Below, piece by piece: positions 24,687-33,621 of a stretch of 64,000 bases of DNA. The notes under the pieces are model-generated. The model was not told where the DNA came from and searched no databases. It saw only the letters and a list, made by a program, of their open reading frames with translations. A program made the translations under genes and the position numbers. Position 1 is the first letter of the stretch, and the number at the start of each line of letters is the position of its first letter. Origin of the DNA: CAYZQH01 sp050300015 (GTDB lineage Bacteria; Pseudomonadota; Gammaproteobacteria; Pseudomonadales; Cellvibrionaceae); the NCBI GenBank assembly GCA_050300015.1, contig JBNKWZ010000021.1, positions 310,001 to 374,000 on the forward strand, in the 5' to 3' direction.

Positions 24687-26228
24687 ATGTCGCTTTCCCA
24701 GCAAAATCCGCTTTCTATGCTGTCGCAATCAACTTTTAGACCTCCTGAAACCAAGAATGTCGTTGAGGGTTCTTCTCGGTCGGATCATAGCGACGCCGAA
24801 GGCAGTTTTGAGTACAGCTTAAAGAGGGCTGAAAGTGAGCGCGACGTCGGTGATGGACGAACGCCTTCTGAGGCTCAGCAAGCACACAAGTCAGTTGAGC
24901 AGGCGGAGCAGTCGGCGGGTTCTGGCGAGAAGATTCAAGCGCCTGAAACGCGCGACCACGCGATTGCCACGGCAAAGGGCTCTGGTAACCCTCCGACAGA
25001 TACGCGTGACGCGTCTGTGGCGGCATCGCAAATTCTTGCGGTACCCCCGGAGGCGAGGAGCCTCGACACAAATTTATCACAAGAAGCCCCCGATCTTGAA
25101 GACACTGTCGTACCGGGGCAGTGTGAGCTTCCTGGAGTCGGGCATGACTCAGAATTACCTGGGCCGGTGCCTGGGGTTGCCCCCGACTTGGAAAGCAAGC
25201 AAGCAATTGCAGGTGGTGCTGACCCTTTGCTGAATGAAAGTTTACCCGTGCCCGTGACGGCAACCATTGAGGAAGATGTAGGCGGCAATTCTTTGGCGCC
25301 GCAAGAGGAGGTGTTGGTGAGTGATGACGCGCGCCTTACCAATGATTCTGCGGTTCCAGTGTCCTTGCCTACATCACCAACGACACCCGAATCCAGTAAT
25401 AATGAGGCTCATGTTGAACCCGACACTTCAGCCAAAACACCGGTGGTTAAAGGACTAAGCCAAAGTGTGCCAGCGCCAAGCCCTGCAATAGGTGCATCGC
25501 GCACCAATCCCGAGGAAGTCGAGTCGATGAGAGAGGCGTTGAACGCTTCAAAAGCCCCAACAACGGGGAATGACACACTCACGGTAAGGGCACACAAGGC
25601 TGATCCTACGGAGGTTGCGCTAACGCCCAACCCGGTCACGCGCACCACCACAGCGTTAACGCTCAGTTCATCTACTGATGAGCAAATCATAGAGGCTGCG
25701 ACTGAAGAAACCAAAGTCAGCAACCTTAAGAGCCCTTCAACGGCAAGGCCGGACAATGCCGTAGTGCTTCAATCGTCGCCCTCACAATCCGTCAGTGGCG
25801 GTCGCGTGGCGATTCCTGTCACCGTGCAATTTGGCAATGAACGTTGGTCCGAAAACGTTGCGCAAAACAGTGCCAAATTGGTAATGGGCAATATTCAAAC
25901 CGCTCAATTGCAGTTAGATCCGCCGGAGCTGGGGCCACTCACCATTAAGATTCATGTGCATCAGGATCAAGCCTCCGTGAGTTTTGTCGCCAACAATGCT
26001 GCCGTTAAGGAAGCACTCGATGCGACCATGGTTAGGCTTCGCGATTTATTGAGCGAACAGGGCATGACTTTGGCTGATGCCAATGTGTCAGATCAGTCTC
26101 AACAGCGCAGCCGACAAGGTCATGGCGAGGCACGGGGCCAATCTGTACACAGTTCAACGGAGTTTGCCGGTGAAGAGCCGGTGCGTATTGCGCTAAGCTT
26201 GCCCTCCGGCATAGATTATTTTGTTTAA
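24687..26228 (+). CDS. fliK: Flagellar hook-length control protein FliK
   Basis: Exported molecular ruler that measures the hook and switches export specificity through FlhB. Seen: a long, low-complexity, acidic and Pro/Thr/Ser-rich N-terminal region (about residues 1-370) with no fold to recognise, then the conserved C-terminal Flg_hook domain: PVTVQFGNERWSENV, QLQLDPPELGPLTIKIHV and VKEALDATMVRLRDLLSEQGM. Start ATG 24687 (MSLSQQNP) has GGAG six bases upstream and follows the RpoN promoter; the frame also opens earlier at 24642, but that lies inside the promoter. Length is variable in this family. Confidence 0.9.
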   Translation: MSLSQQNPLSMLSQSTFRPPETKNVVEGSSRSDHSDAEGSFEYSLKRAESERDVGDGRTPSEAQQAHKSVEQAEQSAGSGEKIQAPETRDHAIATAKGSGNPPTDTRDASVAASQILAVPPEARSLDTNLSQEAPDLEDTVVPGQCELPGVGHDSELPGPVPGVAPDLESKQAIAGGADPLLNESLPVPVTATIEEDVGGNSLAPQEEVLVSDDARLTNDSAVPVSLPTSPTTPESSNNEAHVEPDTSAKTPVVKGLSQSVPAPSPAIGASRTNPEEVESMREALNASKAPTTGNDTLTVRAHKADPTEVALTPNPVTRTTTALTLSSSTDEQIIEAATEETKVSNLKSPSTARPDNAVVLQSSPSQSVSGGRVAIPVTVQFGNERWSENVAQNSAKLVMGNIQTAQLQLDPPELGPLTIKIHVHQDQASVSFVANNAAVKEALDATMVRLRDLLSEQGMTLADANVSDQSQQRSRQGHGEARGQSVHSSTEFAGEEPVRIALSLPSGIDYFV

Positions 26229-26592
26229 GACATTGACAATAATTCGACGCTCTGTGCCTGGAGTGTCATTTTCACTCTAACCCTTTGCCTGAACTGATCT
26301 TCTTCGTGCGACTTGGTTAAACCCCGACTATATTTAGAGTGTGCGTAGTGTCGGCTCAAGTTTTTCAGACACCTCAATAACCATAAAAAATGTCAGCACG
26401 CATGCAGGGGGCTTTTAATCCCATGTTGCTAAGGGCGCTTTGTGTGTTCATACGCAACACCCTCGTTTGCATTCCGTTTGGCAATTGAGCACATCATTCA
26501 TTGAATGCCCGATACGTAGATGACGTCTATAAGATTCTTGGCACTCCACTTGCTAAATTACAACCATTGGTGCAAAGCGACGGATTTTTGAC
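26229..26592. other. Intergenic region between fliK and fliL
   Basis: Non-coding, 364 bp, holding the RpoN promoter of the fliL operon near its 3' end. Upstream activator (FleQ/FlrC-type) sites may lie here, but none was recognised. Confidence 0.6.
26539..26554 (+). promoter_or_regulatory. RpoN (sigma-54) promoter of the fliLMNOPQR-flhB operon
   Basis: TGGCACTCCACTTGCT: the -24 element TGGCAC and the -12 element TTGCT are near consensus, with GG (26540-26541) and GC (26552-26553) exactly 10 bp apart. It sits about 40 bp before the fliL ATG, giving a short leader. It is the best sigma-54 match seen in the window. Confidence 0.85.
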
Positions 26593-27123
26593 ATGGCCGA
26601 AGACGAAAACTCTGACAACGAAACAGGCAAAGACGCAGACACTAAGAAGTCTGGCAGTAAAAAGAAGCTCGTTGTCATGATTGTGGTGGGCTTACTGATA
26701 GTGGGTCTTTCCGTAGGCGGTACACTGTTTGCCGTTAAGTTGCTTAGTCCAACAGATCCAGAGGTGTCTGATACTCCAGATGTCGTGGAAGACCCGCCGC
26801 CCCCTCCCGCCATTTACTTTCCGTTGAAGCCGGCCGTTATTGTGAATTTCTCAAACAAAGGCCGGCAAAGGTTTTTACAAGTCGAGCTGACCATGATGAC
26901 CCGCGAGGAAGATGTGGTGTCGGCCATTGAGTTACATCAACCGATGATTCGGAACGCCCTAGTGTTACTGATTGGAGGGCAAATTTTTTCTGACATTCAA
27001 ACTGCAGAAGGCAAAGAGCTGCTGCGGCAACAATGTTTACAAGAGGTTCAGCGCTTACTCGAGCAAGAAATCGGGAAGCCTGGTGTTGAGCAGGTGTTGT
27101 TCACCAGCTTTATTCTTCAATAG
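26593..27123 (+). CDS. fliL: Flagellar basal body protein FliL
   Basis: Inner-membrane protein that associates with the stator around the motor. Seen: a charged cytoplasmic N terminus, one TM helix (about residues 26-49, KKLVVMIVVGLLIVGLSVGG), a proline-rich linker, then the periplasmic FliL domain beginning PAIYFPLKPAVIVNF, with RFLQVELTMMTRE and ending VLFTSFILQ, the usual family ending. 176 residues. First gene after the RpoN promoter; fliM starts 13 bp after its stop. Confidence 0.93.
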   Translation: MAEDENSDNETGKDADTKKSGSKKKLVVMIVVGLLIVGLSVGGTLFAVKLLSPTDPEVSDTPDVVEDPPPPPAIYFPLKPAVIVNFSNKGRQRFLQVELTMMTREEDVVSAIELHQPMIRNALVLLIGGQIFSDIQTAEGKELLRQQCLQEVQRLLEQEIGKPGVEQVLFTSFILQ

Positions 27124-27136
27124 TTAGGGGCCTTGC

Positions 27137-28135
27137 GTGCAAGATCTACTCTCACAAGACGAGATTGATGCTTTACTCCACGGTGTTGATGACGGTGACA
27201 TTGAAACCGAAGGGGATTTCGATGTTTCCGGTATTCGTTCTTATGATTTAACCAGTCAAGACAGAATCGTACGTGGGCGTATGCCTACACTGGAAATGAT
27301 CAATGAGCGTTTTGCGCGTTATACGCGCATCAGTATGTTTAATCTATTACGTCGAACAGCGGATGTCAGTGTTGGCGGTATTCAGATACAAAAGTTCGGT
27401 GAGTATGTCCATACCTTGTACGTGCCAACCAGCTTGAATATGGTCAAGTTTCGTCCTTTAAGAGGAACGGCACTGGTGATTCTTGACGCAAAGCTGGTGT
27501 TTAAACTGGTCGACAACTTTTTTGGCGGAGATGGCCGTCATGCGAAAATTGAAGGACGTGAATTTACCCCTACAGAATTGCGCGTTGTACAAATGGTGTT
27601 GGAGCAATCGTTTGTCGATTTAAAGGAAGCCTGGAAGGCTGTCAAGCCCATTGAATTTGAATATATCAATTCAGAAGTTAACCCCTCCATGGCCAATATC
27701 GTAAGTCCCAGCGAGGTGGTGGTAGTCAGTACTTTTCACGTGGAGCTAGACGGCGGTGGTGGTGAGTTTCATATCACCATGCCTTATTCCATGGTGGAGC
27801 CGATACGTGAAGTGTTAGATGCCGGTTTACAGACGGACACTGACGAGCGTGATGACCGCTGGGTGAACTCATTACGAGAAGACGTCATGGGTGCAGAGGT
27901 GGATCTCGAATGTGATTTGGCGCAACGAGAAATACTACTAAGGGACATCGTTGATTTAAGGGATGGGGATGTGATCCCTATTAATCTGCCCGAAACATCT
28001 GTTCTGACAGCCAATGGCGTACCGATGTTTCGTGTGGCATTAGGCCGTGTTAAAGACAATTTAGCGTTAAAAGTGGTTGATATTATCGATCGCAGGAGTG
28101 CACATATTTCTTCAAGCGAAGGAGGTCAAAAATGA
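27137..28135 (+). CDS. fliM: Flagellar motor switch protein FliM
   Basis: C-ring protein that binds phospho-CheY and sets rotation direction. Seen: the N-terminal CheY-binding segment DLLSQDEIDALLHGVDDGD, the middle domain with GGDGRHAKIEGREFTPTELRVV, and a C-terminal SpoA domain with LRDGDVIPINLPE. 332 residues, as usual. The start is GTG with GGGG upstream. The stop overlaps the fliN ATG (ATGA). The CheY-binding peptide provides a target for a CheY signal. Confidence 0.95.
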   Translation: MQDLLSQDEIDALLHGVDDGDIETEGDFDVSGIRSYDLTSQDRIVRGRMPTLEMINERFARYTRISMFNLLRRTADVSVGGIQIQKFGEYVHTLYVPTSLNMVKFRPLRGTALVILDAKLVFKLVDNFFGGDGRHAKIEGREFTPTELRVVQMVLEQSFVDLKEAWKAVKPIEFEYINSEVNPSMANIVSPSEVVVVSTFHVELDGGGGEFHITMPYSMVEPIREVLDAGLQTDTDERDDRWVNSLREDVMGAEVDLECDLAQREILLRDIVDLRDGDVIPINLPETSVLTANGVPMFRVALGRVKDNLALKVVDIIDRRSAHISSSEGGQK

Positions 28136-28527
28136 GCGATGAAGAAAATCAAGACAATATGGCGGACGAGTGGGCAGCTGCATTAGAACAGCAAGAAAAT
28201 CAGGAAGATACCGCCCAACAGGTGGAGTTGGATGATTTCTCGGAACTGGAGAGTTCAAGCGAAGGCCAGCCCGACCTAGACGTAATTCTGGATATTCCTG
28301 TGAGCATTTCAATGGAAGTGGGGCGCACGTCTATTACCATTCGTAACTTGCTGCAATTGAATCAAGGGTCGGTGATTGAATTGGATCGATTAGCGGGAGA
28401 ACCGTTGGATGTGTTGGTGAATGGCACTTTGATAGCACACGGTGAAGTGGTGGTTGTAAACGAAAAGTTTGGTATTCGCATGACGGATGTTATCAGTCCG
28501 TCAGAAAGGATCAAAAAGCTACGGTAA
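28132..28527 (+). CDS. fliN: Flagellar motor switch protein FliN
   Basis: C-ring subunit that forms tetramers at the base of the motor and helps dock export cargo. Seen: an acidic, glutamine-rich N terminus (about 50 residues), then a SpoA domain with LDIPVSISMEVGRTSITIRNLLQLNQGSVIELDRLAGEPLDVLVNG and GEVVVVNEKFGIRMTDVISPSER, near-perfect family blocks. 131 residues. Starts within the fliM stop. Confidence 0.96.
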   Translation: MSDEENQDNMADEWAAALEQQENQEDTAQQVELDDFSELESSSEGQPDLDVILDIPVSISMEVGRTSITIRNLLQLNQGSVIELDRLAGEPLDVLVNGTLIAHGEVVVVNEKFGIRMTDVISPSERIKKLR

Positions 28528-28533
28528 TTTTCC

Positions 28534-28968
28534 ATGGTGCGATTTCTAATTTTATGGGTGTGCGGTATTTCGCAAACGGCGATGGCGGGCTCTGAGCCTT
28601 ATGCGTCTGGCAGTGGTGTGGTTTTGCAAACCCTCGCGGGGCTGATATGTGTCATTGTGTTAATCTTCGGGCTCGCGTTCTTGGCGCGACGATTAAACCT
28701 GGCGCAATTGGGTCAGGGGCAAGGGATGCGCATTTTGACCAGTTTGAGTGTGAGTGCGCGAGAAAAAGTTGTACTGATTGAGGTCGGTGGCGAGCAGATA
28801 TTGATTGGCGTTGCGCCAGGCCGCGTGAACACTCTTAAAGCCTTTGATGGGAAAGTGGTGTCATTGCCCACGAACAAGCCATTGGCCGATAAATTGTCGG
28901 CTAAAAGTGCCTCAGAATTTTCAAAAAAGCTCAATGAATTTCTGAAATCGGGAAGTAAGACGCCATGA
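28534..28968 (+). CDS. fliO: Flagellar export apparatus protein FliO
   Basis: Membrane chaperone-like protein helping FliP assemble in the export gate. Seen: 144 residues, an N-terminal signal-like helix (MVRFLILWVCGISQTAMAG), a TM helix about residues 32-52 (LAGLICVIVLIFGLAFLARR), then a small cytoplasmic domain with ILTSLSVSAREKVVLIEVGGEQILIGVAPG, the recognisable FliO block. FliO is poorly conserved; position between fliN and fliP strengthens the call. Confidence 0.92.
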   Translation: MVRFLILWVCGISQTAMAGSEPYASGSGVVLQTLAGLICVIVLIFGLAFLARRLNLAQLGQGQGMRILTSLSVSAREKVVLIEVGGEQILIGVAPGRVNTLKAFDGKVVSLPTNKPLADKLSAKSASEFSKKLNEFLKSGSKTP

Positions 28969-29867
28969 AGGCGTGTCAACTTAAGTTCGAACGCGATTAT
29001 AACGCGGGGATTAGGAGGGTCGCCTTGATTTTCCGACGCGTGTTGCTTGCGATCATGCTGAGTGTCTATGGGGCATTGGTACACGCTCAAGCAATACAAG
29101 GTTCTGATGGCGAGCTAACGGCCCCATCTCCAGACGCCGTGCGCGCCATCAGTCCGAATGCGGCACCGCCTCAGGGGTGGCAGCCAGTGCCAGCTTTACC
29201 CGTCATGACGGTGAATAAGCAAGCGGATGGATCGCAAGACTATACCATCACATTACAAATATTAATGTTGATGACGGCGCTGTCATTTTTGCCGGCTATT
29301 GTGATGATGATGACGTCGTTTACACGGATTATTATTGTTTTTGCTATTTTGCGTCAGGCTTTGGGGTTGCAGCAGTCACCCTCGAACCAAATACTGATTG
29401 GCTTATCGCTGTTTCTGACGTTCTTTATCATGTCGCCAGTATTGGAAACGGTAAACACCAATGCGTTACAGCCCTATATGGCTGAGCAAATGAGCGCCAA
29501 GGAGGCACTTGAGCAGACCAAAAAGCCATTTCATGCATTTATGATCTCGCAAACGCGAGAAAATGATCTTAACCTTTTTTTTAAGATTGCTAACAAGCCC
29601 GCCGTGGCTGGTCCAGAAGAAGTACCCTTCAGTATTCTGTTGCCTGCATTTGTGACATCCGAACTGAAAACGGCATTCCAAATAGGGTTTATTCTATTTA
29701 TTCCCTTTCTTGTGATTGATATCGTGGTGGCCAGTGTACTGATGGCAATGGGGATGATGATGCTCTCCCCTTTGATTATCTCCTTGCCTTTTAAAATTAT
29801 GCTATTTGTACTCGTGGATGGGTGGGCGTTGATCATTGGCACATTGGCTGCGAGTTTTGGCATATGA
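28965..29867 (+). CDS. fliP: Flagellar export gate protein FliP
   Basis: Core subunit of the type III export gate. Seen: an N-terminal signal sequence (to about residue 43, VHAQ), then TM helices with LQILMLMTALSFLPAIVMMMTSFTRIIIVFAILRQALGLQQSPSNQILIGLSLFLTFF (residues about 95-155), and a C-terminal TM pair with GMMMLSPLIISLPFKIMLFVLVDGW, the family signatures. 300 residues, slightly long because of the N terminus. The start overlaps the fliO stop by four bases. Confidence 0.95.
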   Translation: MKACQLKFERDYNAGIRRVALIFRRVLLAIMLSVYGALVHAQAIQGSDGELTAPSPDAVRAISPNAAPPQGWQPVPALPVMTVNKQADGSQDYTITLQILMLMTALSFLPAIVMMMTSFTRIIIVFAILRQALGLQQSPSNQILIGLSLFLTFFIMSPVLETVNTNALQPYMAEQMSAKEALEQTKKPFHAFMISQTRENDLNLFFKIANKPAVAGPEEVPFSILLPAFVTSELKTAFQIGFILFIPFLVIDIVVASVLMAMGMMMLSPLIISLPFKIMLFVLVDGWALIIGTLAASFGI

Positions 29868-30133
29868 CACAGGGTGCGGTTTTAGATTTATTTGGCAATG
29901 CGTTTTATCTTACGGTGATTCTTGTGTTGGTTATTATTGGACCAAGCCTGTTGGTGGGTTTATTGGTCGCAACATTTCAGGCTGCCACACAAATTAATGA
30001 GCAAACTTTGAGTTTTTTACCGCGCCTGATCGTGACTATGATGACCATAGTCTTCACCGGCCCGTGGATTGTGCGACAGTTTTTGGACTTGTTCGAACGC
30101 CTGATCATGGATATTCCCAATTTAATTGGGTGA
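29864..30133 (+). CDS. fliQ: Flagellar export gate protein FliQ
   Basis: Two-helix export-gate subunit, 89 residues. Seen: two TM segments (about residues 14-40 and 50-75) with LLVGLLVATFQAATQINEQTLSFLPRLIV between them, the typical FliQ block. ATG 29864 overlaps the fliP stop (ATGA). A longer frame from 29822 overlaps fliP and is not used. Confidence 0.95.
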   Translation: MTQGAVLDLFGNAFYLTVILVLVIIGPSLLVGLLVATFQAATQINEQTLSFLPRLIVTMMTIVFTGPWIVRQFLDLFERLIMDIPNLIG

Positions 30134-30137
30134 CCCA

Positions 30138-30914
30138 ATGGAATTTACCGATCATCAAATCGCGCAGTTTCTTCAGCAGTACTTTTACCCCTTCACCCGT
30201 ATCGGTGGGTTATTTTTGGTGATGCCCATACTCGGTACTCGTATTGTACCGGCACGGGTCAGAATACTGCTTGCTGCGTGCATTACGCTGCTTATTGTGC
30301 CTTTTTTACCCAGTTTTGATTACCACCCATCACTTTCGCTGCAAACTTTATTGATTGTGATACAGGAGTTATTGATTGGGGTGGCTCTGGGGTTTAGCTT
30401 TCAAGTGGTTTTTCAGGTCTTTATCCTTGCCGGGCAGTTTGTCGCGATGAAAATGGGACTGGGGTTCGCCTCAATGAATGACCCCACAAATGGTGTGCAA
30501 ACCACAGTGCTTTCACAGTTTTATCTGGTGTTGGTCACACTGATGTTCATCAGTGTGCAGGGGCACCTGGTGTTGGTGGAGTTTATTGTCGAGAGCTTTC
30601 AGAGTTTGCCACCGACACGATCGGTTTTGGATACAGCTAAATTATTTTCAGTGGTCAATTTGGGCGGGTGGTTGTTTTCTTCTGCATTGATTATTGCGCT
30701 ACCGGTTTTGACCTCGTTGTTGATCATCAATATAGCGTTTGGTGTGATGAGCCGCGCAGCACCGCAATTGAATATCTTTGCGGTTGGGTTTCCCTTTACA
30801 TTGGGCTGTGGACTGGTGTTGTTGTGGTTGGGTTTGCGTGTCTTTGATGAGCATTTTGAAAGGGTCTTTGACTACGGCTTTGATTTTGCTCGCGGGCTTC
30901 TGGAGTTGCAATAA
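30138..30914 (+). CDS. fliR: Flagellar export gate protein FliR
   Basis: Polytopic export-gate subunit, 258 residues, with about six TM helices. Seen: YFYPFTRIGGLFLVMPILGTRIVPARVRILLAACITLLI, then the GFSFQVVFQVFILAGQFVAMKMGLGFASMNDP block and GVMSRAAPQLNIFAVGFPFT, all family hallmarks. ATG 30138 (MEFTDHQIAQFL) is preferred over a TTG at 30126. Its stop overlaps the flhB ATG by one base. Confidence 0.94.
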   Translation: MEFTDHQIAQFLQQYFYPFTRIGGLFLVMPILGTRIVPARVRILLAACITLLIVPFLPSFDYHPSLSLQTLLIVIQELLIGVALGFSFQVVFQVFILAGQFVAMKMGLGFASMNDPTNGVQTTVLSQFYLVLVTLMFISVQGHLVLVEFIVESFQSLPPTRSVLDTAKLFSVVNLGGWLFSSALIIALPVLTSLLIINIAFGVMSRAAPQLNIFAVGFPFTLGCGLVLLWLGLRVFDEHFERVFDYGFDFARGLLELQ

Positions 30915-32047
30915 TGGCAGAAGAAGACAGTTCACAGGAAAAAACGGAAGAGGCGACCCCCAAACGCAAGGAAAAAGCGCGAGAAGACGGCCAAGTTCCC
31001 CGGTCGAAAGAATTTACCACCACCGCCGTGTTACTGGCAGGTGCTGTGGGGCTTTGGGCCTTTGGCGGTCCCATGGCGAGCGCGTTACAAAATGTATTGC
31101 GGTTTAACTTTTCACTGTCTCGTGAAGATATATTTGACGTAAATAAAATGTTGAATCACTTAGGGCACTCATTCGGAGAGGCCTTATTTTCACTGATCCC
31201 CATTTTTTCTGTGTTGGCTTTGGCTGCCATTGTTGGCCCCATTGCGCTCGGTGGGTTTATGTTCAGCAGTAAATCTTTGGCGCCCAAGCTTAATCGCCTT
31301 GACCCACTTGCGGGCTTGAAGCGAATGTTGTCTTTAAAATCACTAGTGGAGCTTGTGAAGGCCATCGCCAAAGTGGCGGTGGTGGTATTTGTGGCTTTGA
31401 TGGTGCTCAAAATGTTTGAATCGCCGCTGTTAAACCTCGGGCGGGAAGAGCTGGAAAGTGGCATCGCTCATTCATTGCATATGAGTTTATGGGCTGCGAT
31501 TTTGATTTCATGCTCAACCATTGCCATTGCTATGATTGATATCCCGTTTCAAATCTGGGACCACGCCAAAAAATTGAAGATGTCCAAGCAGGACATTAAG
31601 GACGAGATGAAAGACAGTGAGGGCAAGCCGGAAGTCAAAGGTAGAATCCGTCAACTGCAAAGAGAGATGGCCAATCGGCGAATGATGGACGCCATTCCCC
31701 AGGCGGATGTAGTCATTACCAACCCAACCCACTACTCAGTAGCATTAAAGTATGACCCGGAGACCATGGCGACACCTATCTTGCTGGCTAAGGGTGTAGA
31801 CCATATGGCCTTTAAAATTCGAGAGATTGCCAAAACTCATGACATCGAGTTGGTGGCAGCACCTGTGGTGGCTCGCGCGGTGTATCACACCACTGACTTG
31901 GAGGCTGAAATTCCGGCTGGGCTTTATTTGGCCGTTGCGCAAGTGTTGGCCTACGTCTTTCAGCTGCGCAACTGGCGCAAGGGCAAAAGTGAAAGGCCCT
32001 ATTTACCCAAGACGTTTGATGTTCCTCCAGATTTAAATTTTTCATGA
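30914..32047 (+). CDS. flhB: Flagellar export switch protein FlhB
   Basis: Export-gate component that autocleaves to change substrate class when FliK signals hook completion. Seen: charged N terminus (EKTEEATPKRKEKAREDGQVPRSKE), four TM helices (about residues 32-215), and a cytoplasmic domain with the autocleavage motif N-PTH in VITNPTHYSVALKYD. 377 residues, full length. It is the last gene of the operon seen here; flhA is not in the window, so flagellar genes are split across the chromosome. Confidence 0.95.
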   Translation: MAEEDSSQEKTEEATPKRKEKAREDGQVPRSKEFTTTAVLLAGAVGLWAFGGPMASALQNVLRFNFSLSREDIFDVNKMLNHLGHSFGEALFSLIPIFSVLALAAIVGPIALGGFMFSSKSLAPKLNRLDPLAGLKRMLSLKSLVELVKAIAKVAVVVFVALMVLKMFESPLLNLGREELESGIAHSLHMSLWAAILISCSTIAIAMIDIPFQIWDHAKKLKMSKQDIKDEMKDSEGKPEVKGRIRQLQREMANRRMMDAIPQADVVITNPTHYSVALKYDPETMATPILLAKGVDHMAFKIREIAKTHDIELVAAPVVARAVYHTTDLEAEIPAGLYLAVAQVLAYVFQLRNWRKGKSERPYLPKTFDVPPDLNFS

Positions 32048-32223
32048 AGTTTGAGGCCTTCCATTAAATTGACCTCTGTTGTATGAATGTTTGGCTGTGC
32101 GTGTTCCCAATGCAAAAGCGCTAACCTTATGAGCAGTGGTCTAGAGGCCATTATTGAGGGTGACCATCGCAGACATAAGAATTTACAGGAGTAGGTGTGT
32201 TCTATTTGATATCAAGGCTGCTA

Positions 32224-32243
32224 TACTGTTTGTTTGTACAGCA
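32224..32243. promoter_or_regulatory. LexA (SOS) box upstream of ruvC
   Basis: CTGT (32226-32229), eight bases, ACAG (32238-32241): the exact CTGT-N8-ACAG core, with TA before and CA after. It overlaps a TATACT -10-like hexamer at 32222-32227, so LexA binding would block the promoter. It lies about 105 bp before ruvC. Confidence 0.75.
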
Positions 32244-32347
32244 TGGTGGGTGGGCGCCTTGCCGTACGGCAAAGCAACAAACCGTGTCACCCCCACGCCA
32301 GTGGCATCCACACAATTCACACTTACGAATGGTGAAGCCTCGCGCTT

Positions 32348-32869
32348 ATGACGTTAATCCTTGGCGTAGACCCGGGTTCGAGAAAAACCGGTTACGGAAT
32401 CATCCACCAAGTACCTGGCAAAGTGGCCTACGTGAGCAGTGGTGTTATTCGAATGGAAACGGCGCAAACGCTGCCTGAGCGACTTAGTGTGATTTTTGCC
32501 AGCCTGTGTGAAATCATAGAAACGTATCACCCACAAGAGATGGCCGTTGAGCAGGTATTTATGGCTAAAAACGCCGGGAGTGCATTGAAACTGGGGCAGG
32601 CCCGCGGTGCGGCGATTGTAGCAGGCACGTGCCACCAGCTACCGGTCGCGGAGTACGAAGCGCGCAAAGTAAAGCAGTCCGTGGTGGGGCATGGTGCGGC
32701 AGACAAATATCAAGTTCAGCACATGGTCAAAACCTTGCTTAAGCTCCCGCGTGCGCCACAAGAGGATGCCGCAGATGCCCTTGCTGTGGCGCTTTGTCAT
32801 GCAAATACTCAACAGCATCTCATTCGAATGGCGAGTAGCCGTCACTTTAGACGAGGACGACTGGTGTGA
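32348..32869 (+). CDS. ruvC: Holliday junction resolvase RuvC
   Basis: Endonuclease that cuts Holliday junctions moved by RuvAB. Seen: acidic catalytic residues in ILGVDPGSRKTGYG (D near residue 7), AVEQVFMAKNAGSALKLGQARG (E) and DAADALAVALCH (two D), the full set of four. 173 residues. Its stop overlaps the GTG start of ruvA (GTGA). In E. coli only ruvAB is under LexA; here the LexA box is before ruvC, so all three genes may be SOS-induced. Confidence 0.96.
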   Translation: MTLILGVDPGSRKTGYGIIHQVPGKVAYVSSGVIRMETAQTLPERLSVIFASLCEIIETYHPQEMAVEQVFMAKNAGSALKLGQARGAAIVAGTCHQLPVAEYEARKVKQSVVGHGAADKYQVQHMVKTLLKLPRAPQEDAADALAVALCHANTQQHLIRMASSRHFRRGRLV

Positions 32870-33483
32870 TCGGACGATTAAAAGGCATTTTGCTTGAAAA
32901 GCAGCCCCCTCATCTGCTGGTGGATGTTCAAGGCGTGGGGTACGATGTACTTGCCCCCATGACAACGTTTTACCAGATTCCCGAAGGGCAATCCGAGGTG
33001 GTACTGCACACGCATTTTGCTGTCACTGAAACCTCCCAGCAACTTTATGGTTTTGCCACCCAGGCCGACCGCGCACTGTTTCGACAATTGATTAAAGTGA
33101 GTGGCGTTGGGCCTAAGATGGCATTGAGCATGCTGTCGGGTATGGAAAGTCATGAGTTGGTGCAGTGTGTGATAGACAGCAATGTGGGGGCGCTCGTGAA
33201 AGTGCCCGGCGTTGGTAAAAAAACGGCAGAACGCCTGGTTGTTGAAATGCGCGATCGTTTAGAGGGGTGGGATGCGACCTCCAATGGCACGTCACGGGTG
33301 ACTCAAGCGACTGTGCAAACACCTGTGAATGCCGTAGTGGCTGAGGCCGAGTCTGCTCTGGTAGCACTGGGTTATAAACCCGCGGAAGCCGCAAAACTGG
33401 TGGCCAATGTGCTTAAAACACAAGACGTAGTGCGCAGTGAAGAACTGATTCGGCTCAGCTTGCGCAGTATCATGCCCAAATAG
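32866..33483 (+). CDS. ruvA: Holliday junction branch migration protein RuvA
   Basis: Tetrameric junction-binding protein that loads RuvB. Seen: N-terminal OB fold (MIGRLKGILLEKQPPHLLVDVQGVGYDV), two helix-hairpin-helix motifs (IKVSGVGPKMALSML and LVKVPGVGKKTAERLVVEM), the flexible linker, and domain III (SALVALGYKPAEAAKLV) that binds RuvB. 205 residues, normal. Starts with GTG inside the ruvC stop. A 138-bp gap to ruvB holds nothing recognised. Confidence 0.96.
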   Translation: MIGRLKGILLEKQPPHLLVDVQGVGYDVLAPMTTFYQIPEGQSEVVLHTHFAVTETSQQLYGFATQADRALFRQLIKVSGVGPKMALSMLSGMESHELVQCVIDSNVGALVKVPGVGKKTAERLVVEMRDRLEGWDATSNGTSRVTQATVQTPVNAVVAEAESALVALGYKPAEAAKLVANVLKTQDVVRSEELIRLSLRSIMPK

Positions 33484-33621
33484 CGGTGCCCGCCTTAAGA
33501 AAATGGGACGGTCACTTGGATCAGAATGTCGAAACTCACTATGGTCAGATACCATCCGGTTTAAGGCGTCTAACGTCAGCGGAATGGCCCTAGCAACTGA
33601 AAATAGGCGCATAAACCTTAC

